Shown here piece after piece: positions 7,493 to 15,419 of a stretch of 64,000 bases of DNA. The DNA comes from Oxydemutator sp963693105. Its GTDB lineage: Bacteria; Pseudomonadota; Gammaproteobacteria; Poriferisulfidales; Oxydemutatoraceae. The stretch is taken from NCBI GenBank assembly GCA_963693105.1, contig OY843752.1, forward strand, positions 806,001 through 870,000, written 5' to 3'. Below the pieces are notes generated by a model. It had not been told where the DNA came from and made no database searches. It worked only from the letters and a program-made list of their open reading frames with translations. Made by a program: the position numbers and the translations under genes. Each line of letters begins with the position of its first letter. Position 1 is the first letter of the stretch.

Positions 7493-8824
7493 ATGACTTT
7501 CGACAAGACATTCAGGACGTGTAATGAGGCAATGTCCAGACTTTTTTCATTCCGTATTAAATGCTTCAGGGATTATGTGTATATCTCTATCCCTAGAACA
7601 GGAAGTTCTACAGTCATTGATATTTGCGGGTATGTTCATTGGAGGGGCCACTGGCGTCATGAGTCAGCTCAGCGCATCATTGAGAGAATAGGGAGTCAAA
7701 GTTGGGAGAAAAAATTTACTTTTACATTCGTCAGAAATCCTTATGCAAGAGTAGTTTCAGAATATTTTACATTTGGTCCCGGGACTGTTTGTGATTCGAA
7801 AACTCATTTCCGGCATTGGGCAAGATGCTTTTTCTCCGCGGAGTTATATCCATACAAAAATTTACTAAGGAATCGCTGGAATCAAGTTCAATATATAACG
7901 AACAATGAGGGGAAGATACTTGTAGATTTTGTAGGAAAACTTGAAAACATTGAAGAAGACATGAGAGTTGTTTGTGAACGGTTGAATATCCCATTCTCGT
8001 ACGTTCCACATCTCAATAAGGCCCGGGTTTCCCGTGATTACAGAGAGTATTACAATGATAAAACCAGGGAAGTTGTGGGAAACTGGTTCCGTGAGGATTT
8101 GGAGCAGTTTGGCTACGACTTTGACGGACTGGAGACCCCCCCCCCCCCCCCCCCCCCCCTGATGCGATTATTCCGGTTTGTCCTCGCGCACCCGCCAGAA
8201 CACGGGAAAGCGCGGCAGCCCGTTGACGGTGCGGCCCTGATGCCTGAATGTGATAACGGCGCCGATGGGCGGCGGGTTTTTGCGCTGCGCATCGGTGAAA
8301 CCGCTGCCGATTTTGAATTGCAGGCCGTCTTGTGTCTTGACCGTGACGCTTCCGGTCATGCCGACGAATTTGCCTTTGCCGGGATGGTGCGCGACAACCC
8401 GCGCCTCGGCGTCGTCGAATTTCTTGAATTTCAGCAGATTGGCGGAACGTCCGCCACGGTAACGGGACTTGCCGTGGCGCAGCATCAGCCCTTCGCCGCC
8501 GGCGGCGGTGATGGCGTCGAGTCTTTCCACCAGGGCGGTGTGGCTGGACACTTTTTCCTGCCCCACGACCTCCAGGTACGGACTCGCGGCTGCCGCTGCA
8601 AGCGCGCGCAATTTCGCCAGCCGCTTGTCGAAAGCACCGGCGGCCGGCAGATCGAAGACCTTGTAGCGCACCTGCCGCCATCCTTCATGCGGCGCGGCGC
8701 GGGTCACGATGGAGGCGGTTTTGGCAAAAAGCCCGCGCCCGGTCCACAACTCGCCGTCGAGCGGCGTCCGGGGAAAACCGGCCACAAACCAGGACGGCGC
8801 GGCGAAGCGTTTGCCGCCGCGTGA
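7493..8824 (+). CDS. Sulfotransferase family 2 protein, frame running through a poly-C tract
   Basis: This is a putative PAPS-dependent sulfotransferase. The N-terminal ~215 residues carry the 5'-phosphosulfate loop (SIPRTGSST), the 3'-phosphate motif (FVRNPYARVVSEY), GKLENIEEDM and the family's closing segment REDLEQFGYDF. These end at about 8134, where a full-length family member normally ends. A run of 24 C follows; as sequenced, the frame stays open through it to 8824, but everything beyond 8160 is antisense to the ligase gene and is not believed to be real protein. With 23 C the frame stops at once (TGA at 8160). The DNA to 8130 is clearly AT-richer than its neighbours, suggesting transfer. 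Starts at 7457, 7493 or 7532 are possible; 7493 has the best spacing to an AGGGA. A gene caller that forbids long antisense overlap may drop this gene. Confidence 0.65.
   Translation: MTFDKTFRTCNEAMSRLFSFRIKCFRDYVYISIPRTGSSTVIDICGYVHWRGHWRHESAQRIIERIGSQSWEKKFTFTFVRNPYARVVSEYFTFGPGTVCDSKTHFRHWARCFFSAELYPYKNLLRNRWNQVQYITNNEGKILVDFVGKLENIEEDMRVVCERLNIPFSYVPHLNKARVSRDYREYYNDKTREVVGNWFREDLEQFGYDFDGLETPPPPPPPLMRLFRFVLAHPPEHGKARQPVDGAALMPECDNGADGRRVFALRIGETAADFELQAVLCLDRDASGHADEFAFAGMVRDNPRLGVVEFLEFQQIGGTSATVTGLAVAQHQPFAAGGGDGVESFHQGGVAGHFFLPHDLQVRTRGCRCKRAQFRQPLVESTGGRQIEDLVAHLPPSFMRRGAGHDGGGFGKKPAPGPQLAVERRPGKTGHKPGRRGEAFAAA
8136..8159 (+). repeat. Homopolymeric poly-C tract (24 C)
   Basis: This is an uninterrupted run of 24 C at the junction of the AT-rich sulfotransferase gene and GC-rich DNA, 9 bases from the ligase stop. 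Slippage changes the end of the sulfotransferase: 23 (or 20, 26) C gives an immediate TGA, 22 or 25 C adds about 20 residues, and 24 C leaves the frame open for hundreds of bases. Runs this long are strongly mutable. Run length may also be mis-assembled. Confidence 0.95.
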
Positions 8825-9013
8825 TATCAGCCTCGCGCCGTCCCAGCGCGCGCGCACGCCGTCAAACTTCTCGCTGACCCAGTATTCCTGGAGTTCAATT
8901 CCACGGGTGTATTTCTTCGCCAGAGGAAAGTCCGACGCGTGAATCGGCGCGACGGCGAGCGCCGCGATCATCCACGCAAGGCCGGCGGCGGTTTTTTTCA
9001 GTTTCCGGTTCAT
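8168..9013 (-). CDS. Secreted ATP-dependent DNA ligase (LigE type)
   Basis: This is a minimal ATP-dependent DNA ligase of 281 residues with an apparent N-terminal signal peptide (hydrophobic GLAWMIAALAVAPIHA, cleavage near residue 27), like the periplasmic LigE enzymes of Haemophilus, Vibrio and Neisseria. It has the nucleotidyltransferase motif SEKFDGVRAR with adenylated Lys49, DGELW (motif III), GEGLMLRH (motif IV), LLKFKKFDD (motif V) and a C-terminal OB domain. Such ligases are linked to natural competence or extracellular DNA handling, although that role is not firmly established. It is convergent with the sulfotransferase gene. Confidence 0.88.
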   Translation of the reverse strand: MNRKLKKTAAGLAWMIAALAVAPIHASDFPLAKKYTRGIELQEYWVSEKFDGVRARWDGARLISRGGKRFAAPSWFVAGFPRTPLDGELWTGRGLFAKTASIVTRAAPHEGWRQVRYKVFDLPAAGAFDKRLAKLRALAAAAASPYLEVVGQEKVSSHTALVERLDAITAAGGEGLMLRHGKSRYRGGRSANLLKFKKFDDAEARVVAHHPGKGKFVGMTGSVTVKTQDGLQFKIGSGFTDAQRKNPPPIGAVITFRHQGRTVNGLPRFPVFWRVREDKPE

Positions 9014-9103
9014 GGCCGGGAGGATTGCGGAAAACAGCGCTGGGCGCGGTTTTCAGGGGATGAACGGTATCAAACAGCCGACGAATGACCGGCCGTTCGG
9101 GCC

Positions 9104-9502
9104 TCAGGCCGGTTTTTGAGGCTGTTGCGGTTTCGGTTTCGGTTTGCGAACGCGCACGACGCGGTCGCCGTCGAAGAACAATGTCAGCCGGTATTCCTTG
9201 TTTTCCTTCTGCAACGAGTCCAGGTAGTAAATGTAATCCCAGCGGTCCCGGTGGAACATGCTGGGCAGCACCGGGTTGCCGAGCAGATAGACGACCTGCT
9301 CCCTGGTCAGTCCCGGCTTGACGCGTGCGATGGTTTTTTCATCCAGCAGGTTGCCTTGCGAGATGTCCATCCTGTAGAAGCGGTAGGAATCGCTTGAAAA
9401 GGCTTTTTTGAAATAGCCCCCGGCTTCCGTGAAAAGGTTGCCGGAACAGGCGCCGAGCAGCAACGACGCCGCCAGAATCAGCGGTTTTTGCGCGTTCGGC
9501 AT
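9104..9502 (-). CDS. bamE: Outer-membrane assembly lipoprotein BamE
   Basis: BamE is a small lipoprotein of the BAM complex that inserts beta-barrels into the outer membrane. The 132-residue precursor begins MPNAQKPLILAASLLLGAC, with the lipobox Cys at about residue 19. The SmpA/OmlA fold follows: ISQGNLLDEKTIARVKPGLTREQVVYLLGNP and WDYIYYLDS. It has a Lys/Pro/Gln-rich tail. The upstream in-frame extension to 9571 is rejected because the lipoprotein signal starts at 9502. It is divergent from fur (72 bases between starts), a common gammaproteobacterial arrangement. Confidence 0.93.
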   Translation of the reverse strand: MPNAQKPLILAASLLLGACSGNLFTEAGGYFKKAFSSDSYRFYRMDISQGNLLDEKTIARVKPGLTREQVVYLLGNPVLPSMFHRDRWDYIYYLDSLQKENKEYRLTLFFDGDRVVRVRKPKPKPQQPQKPA

Positions 9503-9573
9503 GGGTTTCTTTCCGCCGGGTGGCCTGGATGATAACATTCCCCTATTGTACACCGCCGCTCCACAGCACAATA

Positions 9574-10014
9574 ATGCACAAGCAAGATCTTAAAAAAGCC
9601 GGTCTCAAAGTGACCATTCCCCGCATGAGGATACTGGAGATTATGGAATGTTCGGAGGAGCATCACATGACGGCCGAGGACATTTACCGCAAACTCCTCG
9701 AGGACAAGGAGGAAATCGGTCTGGCGACGGTGTACCGGGTGCTGACCCAGTTTGAATCCGCCGGCATCGTCATGCGCCACCACTTCTCCGAGAAAGGCTC
9801 GGCTTGTTATGAACTGGATCACGGCGGCCACCACGACCACATGGTTTGCATCCAGTGCGGAGAGATCACCGAATTCATGGACGACACGATTGAACGGCGC
9901 CAGCGCGAAATCGCCGACAGGCACGGCTACTCGATCAGCGACCATTCGCTGGTGATGTACGTGGATTGCCTCGACCAGGATTGTAAAAACCGCGACCGCG
10001 CCAAGAGCCGCTGA
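9574..10014 (+). CDS. fur: Ferric uptake regulator Fur
   Basis: Fur is an Fe2+-responsive dimeric repressor of iron uptake genes. The 146-residue product has an N-terminal winged helix (LKKAGLKVTIPRMRILEIM, then GLATVYRVLTQFESAG as recognition helix) and a C-terminal dimerisation/metal domain with HHDHMVCIQCGEITEF (Cys92, Cys95) and a second Cys pair near the end (VDCLDQDC). The ATG at 9574 gives the usual N-terminus (MHKQDLKKAG). A candidate Fur box occurs in this window before bfr at 19800. Confidence 0.95.
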   Translation: MHKQDLKKAGLKVTIPRMRILEIMECSEEHHMTAEDIYRKLLEDKEEIGLATVYRVLTQFESAGIVMRHHFSEKGSACYELDHGGHHDHMVCIQCGEITEFMDDTIERRQREIADRHGYSISDHSLVMYVDCLDQDCKNRDRAKSR

Positions 10015-10029
10015 CACCGGCCGGTTGTC

Positions 10030-11718
10030 TTATGAAAGCGGCGAATCCGCCGCCGTTTCGCCGAGCATCTGCCTGGCGTGCTCCAGCGATTGTTTCGTGA
10101 TTTTTTCACCCGCCATCATGCGCGCGATTTCAACGCGCCGTTCCTGCCCGGCGAGTTTTTCCAGTTGCACGCGGGTTTGCGCGTCCTGCTCCTTGATTAC
10201 GCGGTAATGGTGGGCCGCGTGGCTTGCAACCTGCGGCAAGTGCGTGATGCAAAACACCTGCGCCCGCCGGCTGATGGCCTGCAACAGACGCCCGACCGTT
10301 TCAGCGGTGGCGCCGCCGACGCCACTGTCCACTTCGTCGAAAATCAGCACCGGCATCGGGCGTTTCTCGGACAGCGCCATTTGCAGCGCCAGACTGATTC
10401 GCGACAACTCGCCGCCCGAAGCGGTTCTGGTCAGCGGTTGCAGGTTCTGGCCGGGATTGGCGCGGATCATGAATTCGGCGCGTTCCCGCCCCGACGGCCT
10501 CGGCGTTTCGTCGTCGTCGTCCATGAAGCGCACCTTGAATTCGGCTTTTGCCAGGTTCAGCTTTTGCAGGGTTGCGACGACGTTCTTTTCGAGCGCGCCG
10601 GCTGTTTTGCGGCGGCGTTCGCTGACGCCCGCCGCCAGTTTGCGGTATTGTTTTTCCAGTTCGGCGCGTTCGTGCCGGAGTTTTTCCGGGTCCGTCTCCG
10701 GGTCGTCGAGTTTTTCAAGTTCCGCGCGCGCGTATTCGAGCTGCCCGGGCAGCCCGGCGGGTTGTGTCCGGTATTTGTCCGCCAACACCGACAGGCGGCT
10801 GATGCGTTGTTCGAGTTGCGCGAAGTACTCGTCCGAGACCTCGATTCGTTCGAGCGCGTCGCGAATTTCGCGTGACGCCTCGCCGGTTTGCTCAAGTGCC
10901 GCCGCGACCAGTTCGCCCGCCGCCGCCAGCTGCGGGTCGGTATCGCGCAGTTTTTCAATGACACCGGCCGCTTTGCCCAGCAGCGTTGCGGCGTCGGCGC
11001 CGTCGTCGTCGTCGAGGAGGGTGTGGGTCTCGTGGAGCGCGCTTTTGAGGCTCTCCTTTTTTGACAGCAGGCGGTGTTCGCGCTCCAGTTCCTCGAATTC
11101 GCCCGGCTTGATTCCGCTCTCCTCAAGTTCCTCGACCTGCCGGCTCAGCCATTCGCGCCGGTCCGCCAGTTCCCGCGCGTTCTCGGCCTGCCTGTCGAGC
11201 AGCGTTCCGGTTTCCCTCCAACGCCGCGACAGTTGCCCGATTTTCAGCAGCTGGTCGTTGTGGCCGCACTGTGAATCGAGCAGATACAGGTGCTTGTCCC
11301 GGCTCAGCAGCATCTGGTGCGCGTTCTGGCCGACGATGTCAATCAGGTGCGAGGTAATCTCCCTGAGTTGCCCCAGCGTCGCCGGCTGGCCGTTGATGTA
11401 GGCCTGCGAGCGCCCGTCGGCGCCGATGGTGCGCCGCAGGATGCAGCTGCCGTCCGCCTGCGCCAGTTCGCGTTGTTCAAGCCATGCGCTGGCGTTCGGT
11501 ATGTCGCCGACATCGAAAACCAGGCTGATGGAAAGCCTGCGAGCGCCCGGTCGGACAAGCCGCGTTTGCGCGCGTTTGCCGAGGGCGAGTTCAATCGCAT
11601 CAATGAGGATGGATTTGCCGGCGCCCGTCTCGCCGGTCAGCACCGACAGGCCGGCGTCAAATCCGACTTCCAGCCGGTCTATGATGGCAAGGTTCTCAAT
11701 TGCCAGTGTTTTCAACAT
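10030..11718 (-). CDS. recN: DNA repair protein RecN
   Basis: RecN is an SMC-like ATPase that acts early in double-strand-break repair. The 562-residue product has Walker A GETGAGKS near residue 30, long central coiled-coil arms (charged, about 150-370), and the C-terminal ABC signature ASGGELSRISLALQMAL with Walker B PVLIFDEVDSGVGG. It starts 12 bases after the nadK stop, so the pair is probably one transcript; nadK-recN is the conserved gammaproteobacterial order. I did not find a clear LexA box. Confidence 0.95.
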   Translation of the reverse strand: MLKTLAIENLAIIDRLEVGFDAGLSVLTGETGAGKSILIDAIELALGKRAQTRLVRPGARRLSISLVFDVGDIPNASAWLEQRELAQADGSCILRRTIGADGRSQAYINGQPATLGQLREITSHLIDIVGQNAHQMLLSRDKHLYLLDSQCGHNDQLLKIGQLSRRWRETGTLLDRQAENARELADRREWLSRQVEELEESGIKPGEFEELEREHRLLSKKESLKSALHETHTLLDDDDGADAATLLGKAAGVIEKLRDTDPQLAAAGELVAAALEQTGEASREIRDALERIEVSDEYFAQLEQRISRLSVLADKYRTQPAGLPGQLEYARAELEKLDDPETDPEKLRHERAELEKQYRKLAAGVSERRRKTAGALEKNVVATLQKLNLAKAEFKVRFMDDDDETPRPSGRERAEFMIRANPGQNLQPLTRTASGGELSRISLALQMALSEKRPMPVLIFDEVDSGVGGATAETVGRLLQAISRRAQVFCITHLPQVASHAAHHYRVIKEQDAQTRVQLEKLAGQERRVEIARMMAGEKITKQSLEHARQMLGETAADSPLS

Positions 11719-11730
11719 CGCCTTCGCCGG

Positions 11731-12612
11731 TCAGAGTTTTTCACTCCACTTGAGTTTGGTTCTGAGGGTGCCGAAATAATTGTGCTCGACCGGCTGAATC
11801 AATTTCAGCTTGTGTTTCAGAGGCCGGGTCACGACCTTGTCTCCTGCGTCCAGATCGCACCGGATTTGCCCGTCAATCGCCAGCACCGCCTTGTCCGACG
11901 CCGGCACCGTCACCTCGATGATTTCCCTGGAATGGACAACCAGCGGCCGGTGGCTCAGCGTGTGCGGGCAGATGGGCACAATCAGCGTCGCCTCGATGGT
12001 CGGTTCAAGCAGTGGGCCGCCGCTCGACAAGGCGTAGGCGGTGGAGCCGGTCGGGGTCGCGATGATGATGCCGTCCGACCAGATGGTGTTCAGGAAAACG
12101 CCGTCAATGGTCGTTTCGAGCTCGATCATGCGCGCCGGGTTCTTGTTGCGGATTGTGACGTCGTTGCACGCGGCAAAGCGTTCGAGGCAATCGTCGTTTC
12201 GAAGATGCAGCGCGTCCAGCATGGCGCGTTCTTCAAGGTGGTAGCGACCGGCGAAAATCGCGTTGAGCTGGTCGCGGAATTTGTCCGGCGGAATTTCAAC
12301 GAGAAAGCCGAGCCGCCCCAGATTAATGCCGATAATGGGAACGTCGTGGGCGGCACAGATATGTCCCGCCTTCAACAGGGTGCCGTCGCCGCCGACGGCG
12401 ATGACCAGGTCGCAACGCTTCGCCATTTCTTCACGGGACGTGAATTCAATCTCCTCGCGCGCGGTGATGCACTCCCGGTCCTCCGCGCAGATGGTCAGCA
12501 GGTCGAAGCGTTCGAGAAGATACGAGCCCAGGCGGTCGGCGAGCTGGTGCACTTCCTCTTCGCTGTGCTTGAGCACCAGGCCGACCTGCCTGACTTTGCG
12601 GATGTCTTTCAT
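11731..12612 (-). CDS. nadK: NAD kinase
   Basis: NadK phosphorylates NAD to NADP with ATP. The 293-residue product shows the GGDGTLL motif (AVGGDGTLLKAG), NLGRLGFL, the NE/D-equivalent region and the glycine-rich TPTGSTAYALSSGGP. It runs to 349 codons if read from 12780, but MKDIRKVRQVGLVLK at 12612 is the normal start. It is divergent from grpE, whose sigma32-type promoter is at 12770-12798. Confidence 0.95.
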   Translation of the reverse strand: MKDIRKVRQVGLVLKHSEEEVHQLADRLGSYLLERFDLLTICAEDRECITAREEIEFTSREEMAKRCDLVIAVGGDGTLLKAGHICAAHDVPIIGINLGRLGFLVEIPPDKFRDQLNAIFAGRYHLEERAMLDALHLRNDDCLERFAACNDVTIRNKNPARMIELETTIDGVFLNTIWSDGIIIATPTGSTAYALSSGGPLLEPTIEATLIVPICPHTLSHRPLVVHSREIIEVTVPASDKAVLAIDGQIRCDLDAGDKVVTRPLKHKLKLIQPVEHNYFGTLRTKLKWSEKL

Positions 12613-12769
12613 GGATTGTTCTGTCTTTTGCGAGGGTGATATACAGGCGCCATGATGTGGAGCATGGGCGGGGATGTCAAATGACAGCCCCGTGCTCGCG
12701 GCGTGCTGCTGTAGTACATTGATTGCCCATGCAAATAAGGATTCCCGCTCTTTTCGTGCCGTCGCCGCC

Positions 12770-12798
12770 CTTGAAACCACTTGAAGCGTTCTCCATAT
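12770..12798 (+). promoter_or_regulatory. Heat-shock (sigma32-type) promoter of grpE
   Basis: CTTGAAA at 12770-12776, a 14-base spacer, and CTCCATAT at 12791-12798 match the enterobacterial sigma32 consensus (CTTGAAA, 11-16 bases, CCCCATNT). The grpE ATG follows 31 bases later with a GGAAGGA ribosome site. Confidence 0.8.
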
Positions 12799-12829
12799 AT
12801 TACCTTCACGGGCCGCCGGAAGGAACCGT

Positions 12830-13402
12830 ATGAACGATTCGAAACAACAAGAGGATGCCCTGGAAGAGGGACAGGCCGGCGAATCTCCGGAGGATTTGCG
12901 CGCGCGGCTTCAGGAAGCCGAACAGCGGGCCGCCGACAATGAGGACAAGTGGATTCGCGCCCGGGCCGAAATGGAGAACCTGCGAAAGCGCGGTGAACGC
13001 CAGCTGGATCAGGCGAGGAAATACGCGGTGGAGGGATTTGCTGTCGAGATGCTTGCCGTCAAGGACAGTCTTGAACTGACCCTGCACGGCGGTGCTGGCG
13101 GGCCCGAGGCCGAAAAGCACCGGGAGGGCGTCGAGTTGACCCTGAGAGTTCTGCAGCAGGCGTTTGACAAGTTCGAGATAGAGGAAATCGACCCGCAGGG
13201 CGAGGTCTTCAATCCCGACCGCCATCAGGCGATGCTGACGCAGCCGAGCGCGGCGCATCCGCCGGGCACGGTGTTGAGCGTGATGCAAAAAGGCTACCTG
13301 CTGTGCGGGCGGCTGTTGCGCCCGGCGATGGTGGCGGTGGTTGGCGCGGCGCCCGATGAAAACAGCGGAAACGCGGAAAATCAGGAAAATAAAGACTCTT
13401 GA
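12830..13402 (+). CDS. grpE: Nucleotide exchange factor GrpE
   Basis: GrpE releases ADP from DnaK. The 190-residue product has an acidic N-terminus, a long coiled coil with ENLRKRGERQLDQARKYAVEGFAVEMLAVKDSLE, and the C-terminal beta domain with FNPDRHQAMLTQPSAAHPPGTVLSVMQKGYLL, which fits the GrpE signature. It heads a grpE-dnaK-dnaJ group and has its own sigma32-type promoter. The dnaK promoter begins just after its stop. Confidence 0.95.
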   Translation: MNDSKQQEDALEEGQAGESPEDLRARLQEAEQRAADNEDKWIRARAEMENLRKRGERQLDQARKYAVEGFAVEMLAVKDSLELTLHGGAGGPEAEKHREGVELTLRVLQQAFDKFEIEEIDPQGEVFNPDRHQAMLTQPSAAHPPGTVLSVMQKGYLLCGRLLRPAMVAVVGAAPDENSGNAENQENKDS

Positions 13403-13406
13403 AAGG

Positions 13407-13433
13407 CTTGAAAAACCGGATTTCCCCCCATAT
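13407..13433 (+). promoter_or_regulatory. Heat-shock (sigma32-type) promoter of dnaK
   Basis: CTTGAAA at 13407-13413, a 12-base spacer and CCCCATAT at 13426-13433 form a near-perfect sigma32 promoter, placed between the grpE stop (13402) and the dnaK ATG (13467). A second CTTGAAA at 13398 is spaced too far (21 bases) to pair with the same -10. Confidence 0.85.
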
Positions 13434-13466
13434 TTCAATATGTACAAACCGTAGAGGAGACAGGGC

Positions 13467-15395
13467 ATGAGCAAGATGATAGGTATTGACCTTGGAACGA
13501 CCAATTCGTGCGTCGCCGTTATGGACGGCTCGACACCGAAGATTATTGAGAACAGCGAAGGCGATCGCACGACGCCTTCCATTGTCGCGTTCAACGACAA
13601 CGACGAAGTCCTGGTCGGCCAGCCGGCCAAGCGCCAGGCGGTTACCAATCCCGTGAATACGCTGTTTGCCATCAAGCGGCTGATTGGCCGCCGCTACCAG
13701 GAAGATGAGGTGCAAAAGGACATGCAGCTGGTGCCCTACTCGATTGTCAAGGCGGACAACGGTGATGCGTGGGTCGAGGCGCACGGCAAAAAAATGTCGC
13801 CGCCGGAAGTTTCGGCGCGCATTCTGATGAAGATGAAGAAGACCGCCGAAGAATACCTTGGTGAAGAGGTCAAGGAGGCGGTGATTACGGTGCCCGCGTA
13901 TTTTAACGATTCACAGAGGCAGGCAACGAAGGACGCCGGCAAAATCGCCGGTCTCGAAGTCCAGCGCATTATCAACGAGCCGACCGCCGCGGCCCTTGCC
14001 TACGGCATGGACAAGCAGCAGGGCGACAGGAAAGTCGCCGTCTTTGATTTGGGCGGCGGCACGTTCGACATCTCGATTATCGAGATTGCCGAAGTGGATG
14101 GCGAGCACCAGTTTGAGGTGCACGCCACCAACGGCGACACTTTTCTCGGCGGCGAGGATTTTGACAAGCGGCTGATTGATTATCTGGCCGAGGAATTCAA
14201 AAAAGACCAGGGTATGGATCTGCAAAACGACCCGTTGGCGCTGCAACGGTTGAAGGAAGCCGCGGAGAAGGCCAAGATCGAGTTGTCGTCGAGCCAGCAG
14301 ACTGAAATCAACCTGCCTTACATCACCGCCGACCAGTCGGGGCCGAAGCACTTGAACATCAAGTTGACGCAGGCCAAGCTGGAGTCACTGGTCGAGGATT
14401 TGATTGAACGCACGATAGGGCCTTGCCGGCAGGCGCTCGAAGACGCCGGCATGAAAGCGGGCGATATTGACGAGGTCATTCTTGTCGGCGGGCAGACGCG
14501 CATGCCGAAGGTGCAGCAACGTGTCAGCGAGTTCTTCGGCAAGGAACCGCGCCGGGACGTCAACCCGGATGAGGCGGTCGCGGCGGGCGCCGCGATTCAG
14601 GGTGGTGTGCTGGGCGGTGATGTCAAGGATGTGCTGCTGCTGGACGTGACGCCGTTGTCTCTCGGCATTGAGACGCTCGGCGGCGTGATGACACGGCTGA
14701 TTGACAAAAACACGACGATTCCGACGAACGCATCGCAGGTTTTTTCGACCGCGGAGGACAACCAGAGCGCGGTGAACGTGCATGTGCTGCAGGGCGAGCG
14801 CGAGAAAGCGTCCGGCAACAAATCACTCGGACGTTTCGACCTGGCGGGGATTCCGCCGGCGCCGCGCGGCGTACCGCAGATCGAGGTGTCCTTCGATATT
14901 GACGCGAACGGCATTCTCAACGTGTCGGCCAGGGACAAGGCGACCGGCAAGGAGCAATCCATCGTCATCAAGGCGTCGAGCGGCCTGTCCGACGATGAAA
15001 TCAAACAGATGGTTTCGGATGCCGAGAAGCACGCCGAGGAGGACAAGCGCTTCCAGGAACTGGTCGGTGCGCGCAACCAGGCCGAGGCGTTGATTCATGC
15101 GACCGAGAAGTCGCTGAAGGAGTTGGGCGACAAGGTCGAGGACGACGAACGCAAGAGCATCGAATCGGCGTCCGGTGAATTGCAGGAGGCTCTCAAGGGC
15201 GATGACAAATCGGCGATTGAGGCCCGGGCGCAGACACTGGCCGAGGTTTCCGGTAAACTCGCCGAGCGGATATACACGCAGCAACAGCAGGCGGAAGCGG
15301 GCACCGACGACGACGATACCGATAAAACTGACAGAGACAAAAATGACGATACGGTGGACGCCGAATTCGAGGAAGTGGACGACTCCAGAAAATAA
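13467..15395 (+). CDS. dnaK: Chaperone DnaK (Hsp70)
   Basis: DnaK is the ATP-driven Hsp70 chaperone. The 642-residue product starts MSKMIGIDLGTTNSCVAVMDG, has IFDLGGGTFD-type phosphate-loop residues (VFDLGGGTFDISI), VEDLIERT and the linker KDVLLLDVTPLSLGIETLGG before the substrate-binding domain. The C-terminus is a disordered acidic tail (DDDDTDKTDRDKNDDTVDAEFEEVDD), typical of proteobacterial DnaK. AGGAGA precedes the ATG. dnaJ follows after 24 bases. Confidence 0.97.
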   Translation: MSKMIGIDLGTTNSCVAVMDGSTPKIIENSEGDRTTPSIVAFNDNDEVLVGQPAKRQAVTNPVNTLFAIKRLIGRRYQEDEVQKDMQLVPYSIVKADNGDAWVEAHGKKMSPPEVSARILMKMKKTAEEYLGEEVKEAVITVPAYFNDSQRQATKDAGKIAGLEVQRIINEPTAAALAYGMDKQQGDRKVAVFDLGGGTFDISIIEIAEVDGEHQFEVHATNGDTFLGGEDFDKRLIDYLAEEFKKDQGMDLQNDPLALQRLKEAAEKAKIELSSSQQTEINLPYITADQSGPKHLNIKLTQAKLESLVEDLIERTIGPCRQALEDAGMKAGDIDEVILVGGQTRMPKVQQRVSEFFGKEPRRDVNPDEAVAAGAAIQGGVLGGDVKDVLLLDVTPLSLGIETLGGVMTRLIDKNTTIPTNASQVFSTAEDNQSAVNVHVLQGEREKASGNKSLGRFDLAGIPPAPRGVPQIEVSFDIDANGILNVSARDKATGKEQSIVIKASSGLSDDEIKQMVSDAEKHAEEDKRFQELVGARNQAEALIHATEKSLKELGDKVEDDERKSIESASGELQEALKGDDKSAIEARAQTLAEVSGKLAERIYTQQQQAEAGTDDDDTDKTDRDKNDDTVDAEFEEVDDSRK

Positions 15396-15419
15396 TTCTT
15401 TGCGGACGTCAAGGGACTG

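Noticed and set aside
8160..8824. Genuine C-terminal half of the sulfotransferase beyond the poly-C tract
   Set aside because: The family domain ends before the tract and the extension is antisense to the ligase gene, with shadow-like composition.
10244..11401. Long plus-strand frame of 385 codons inside recN
   Set aside because: It is a Ser/Arg-rich antisense shadow of recN, which has clear motifs on the other strand.
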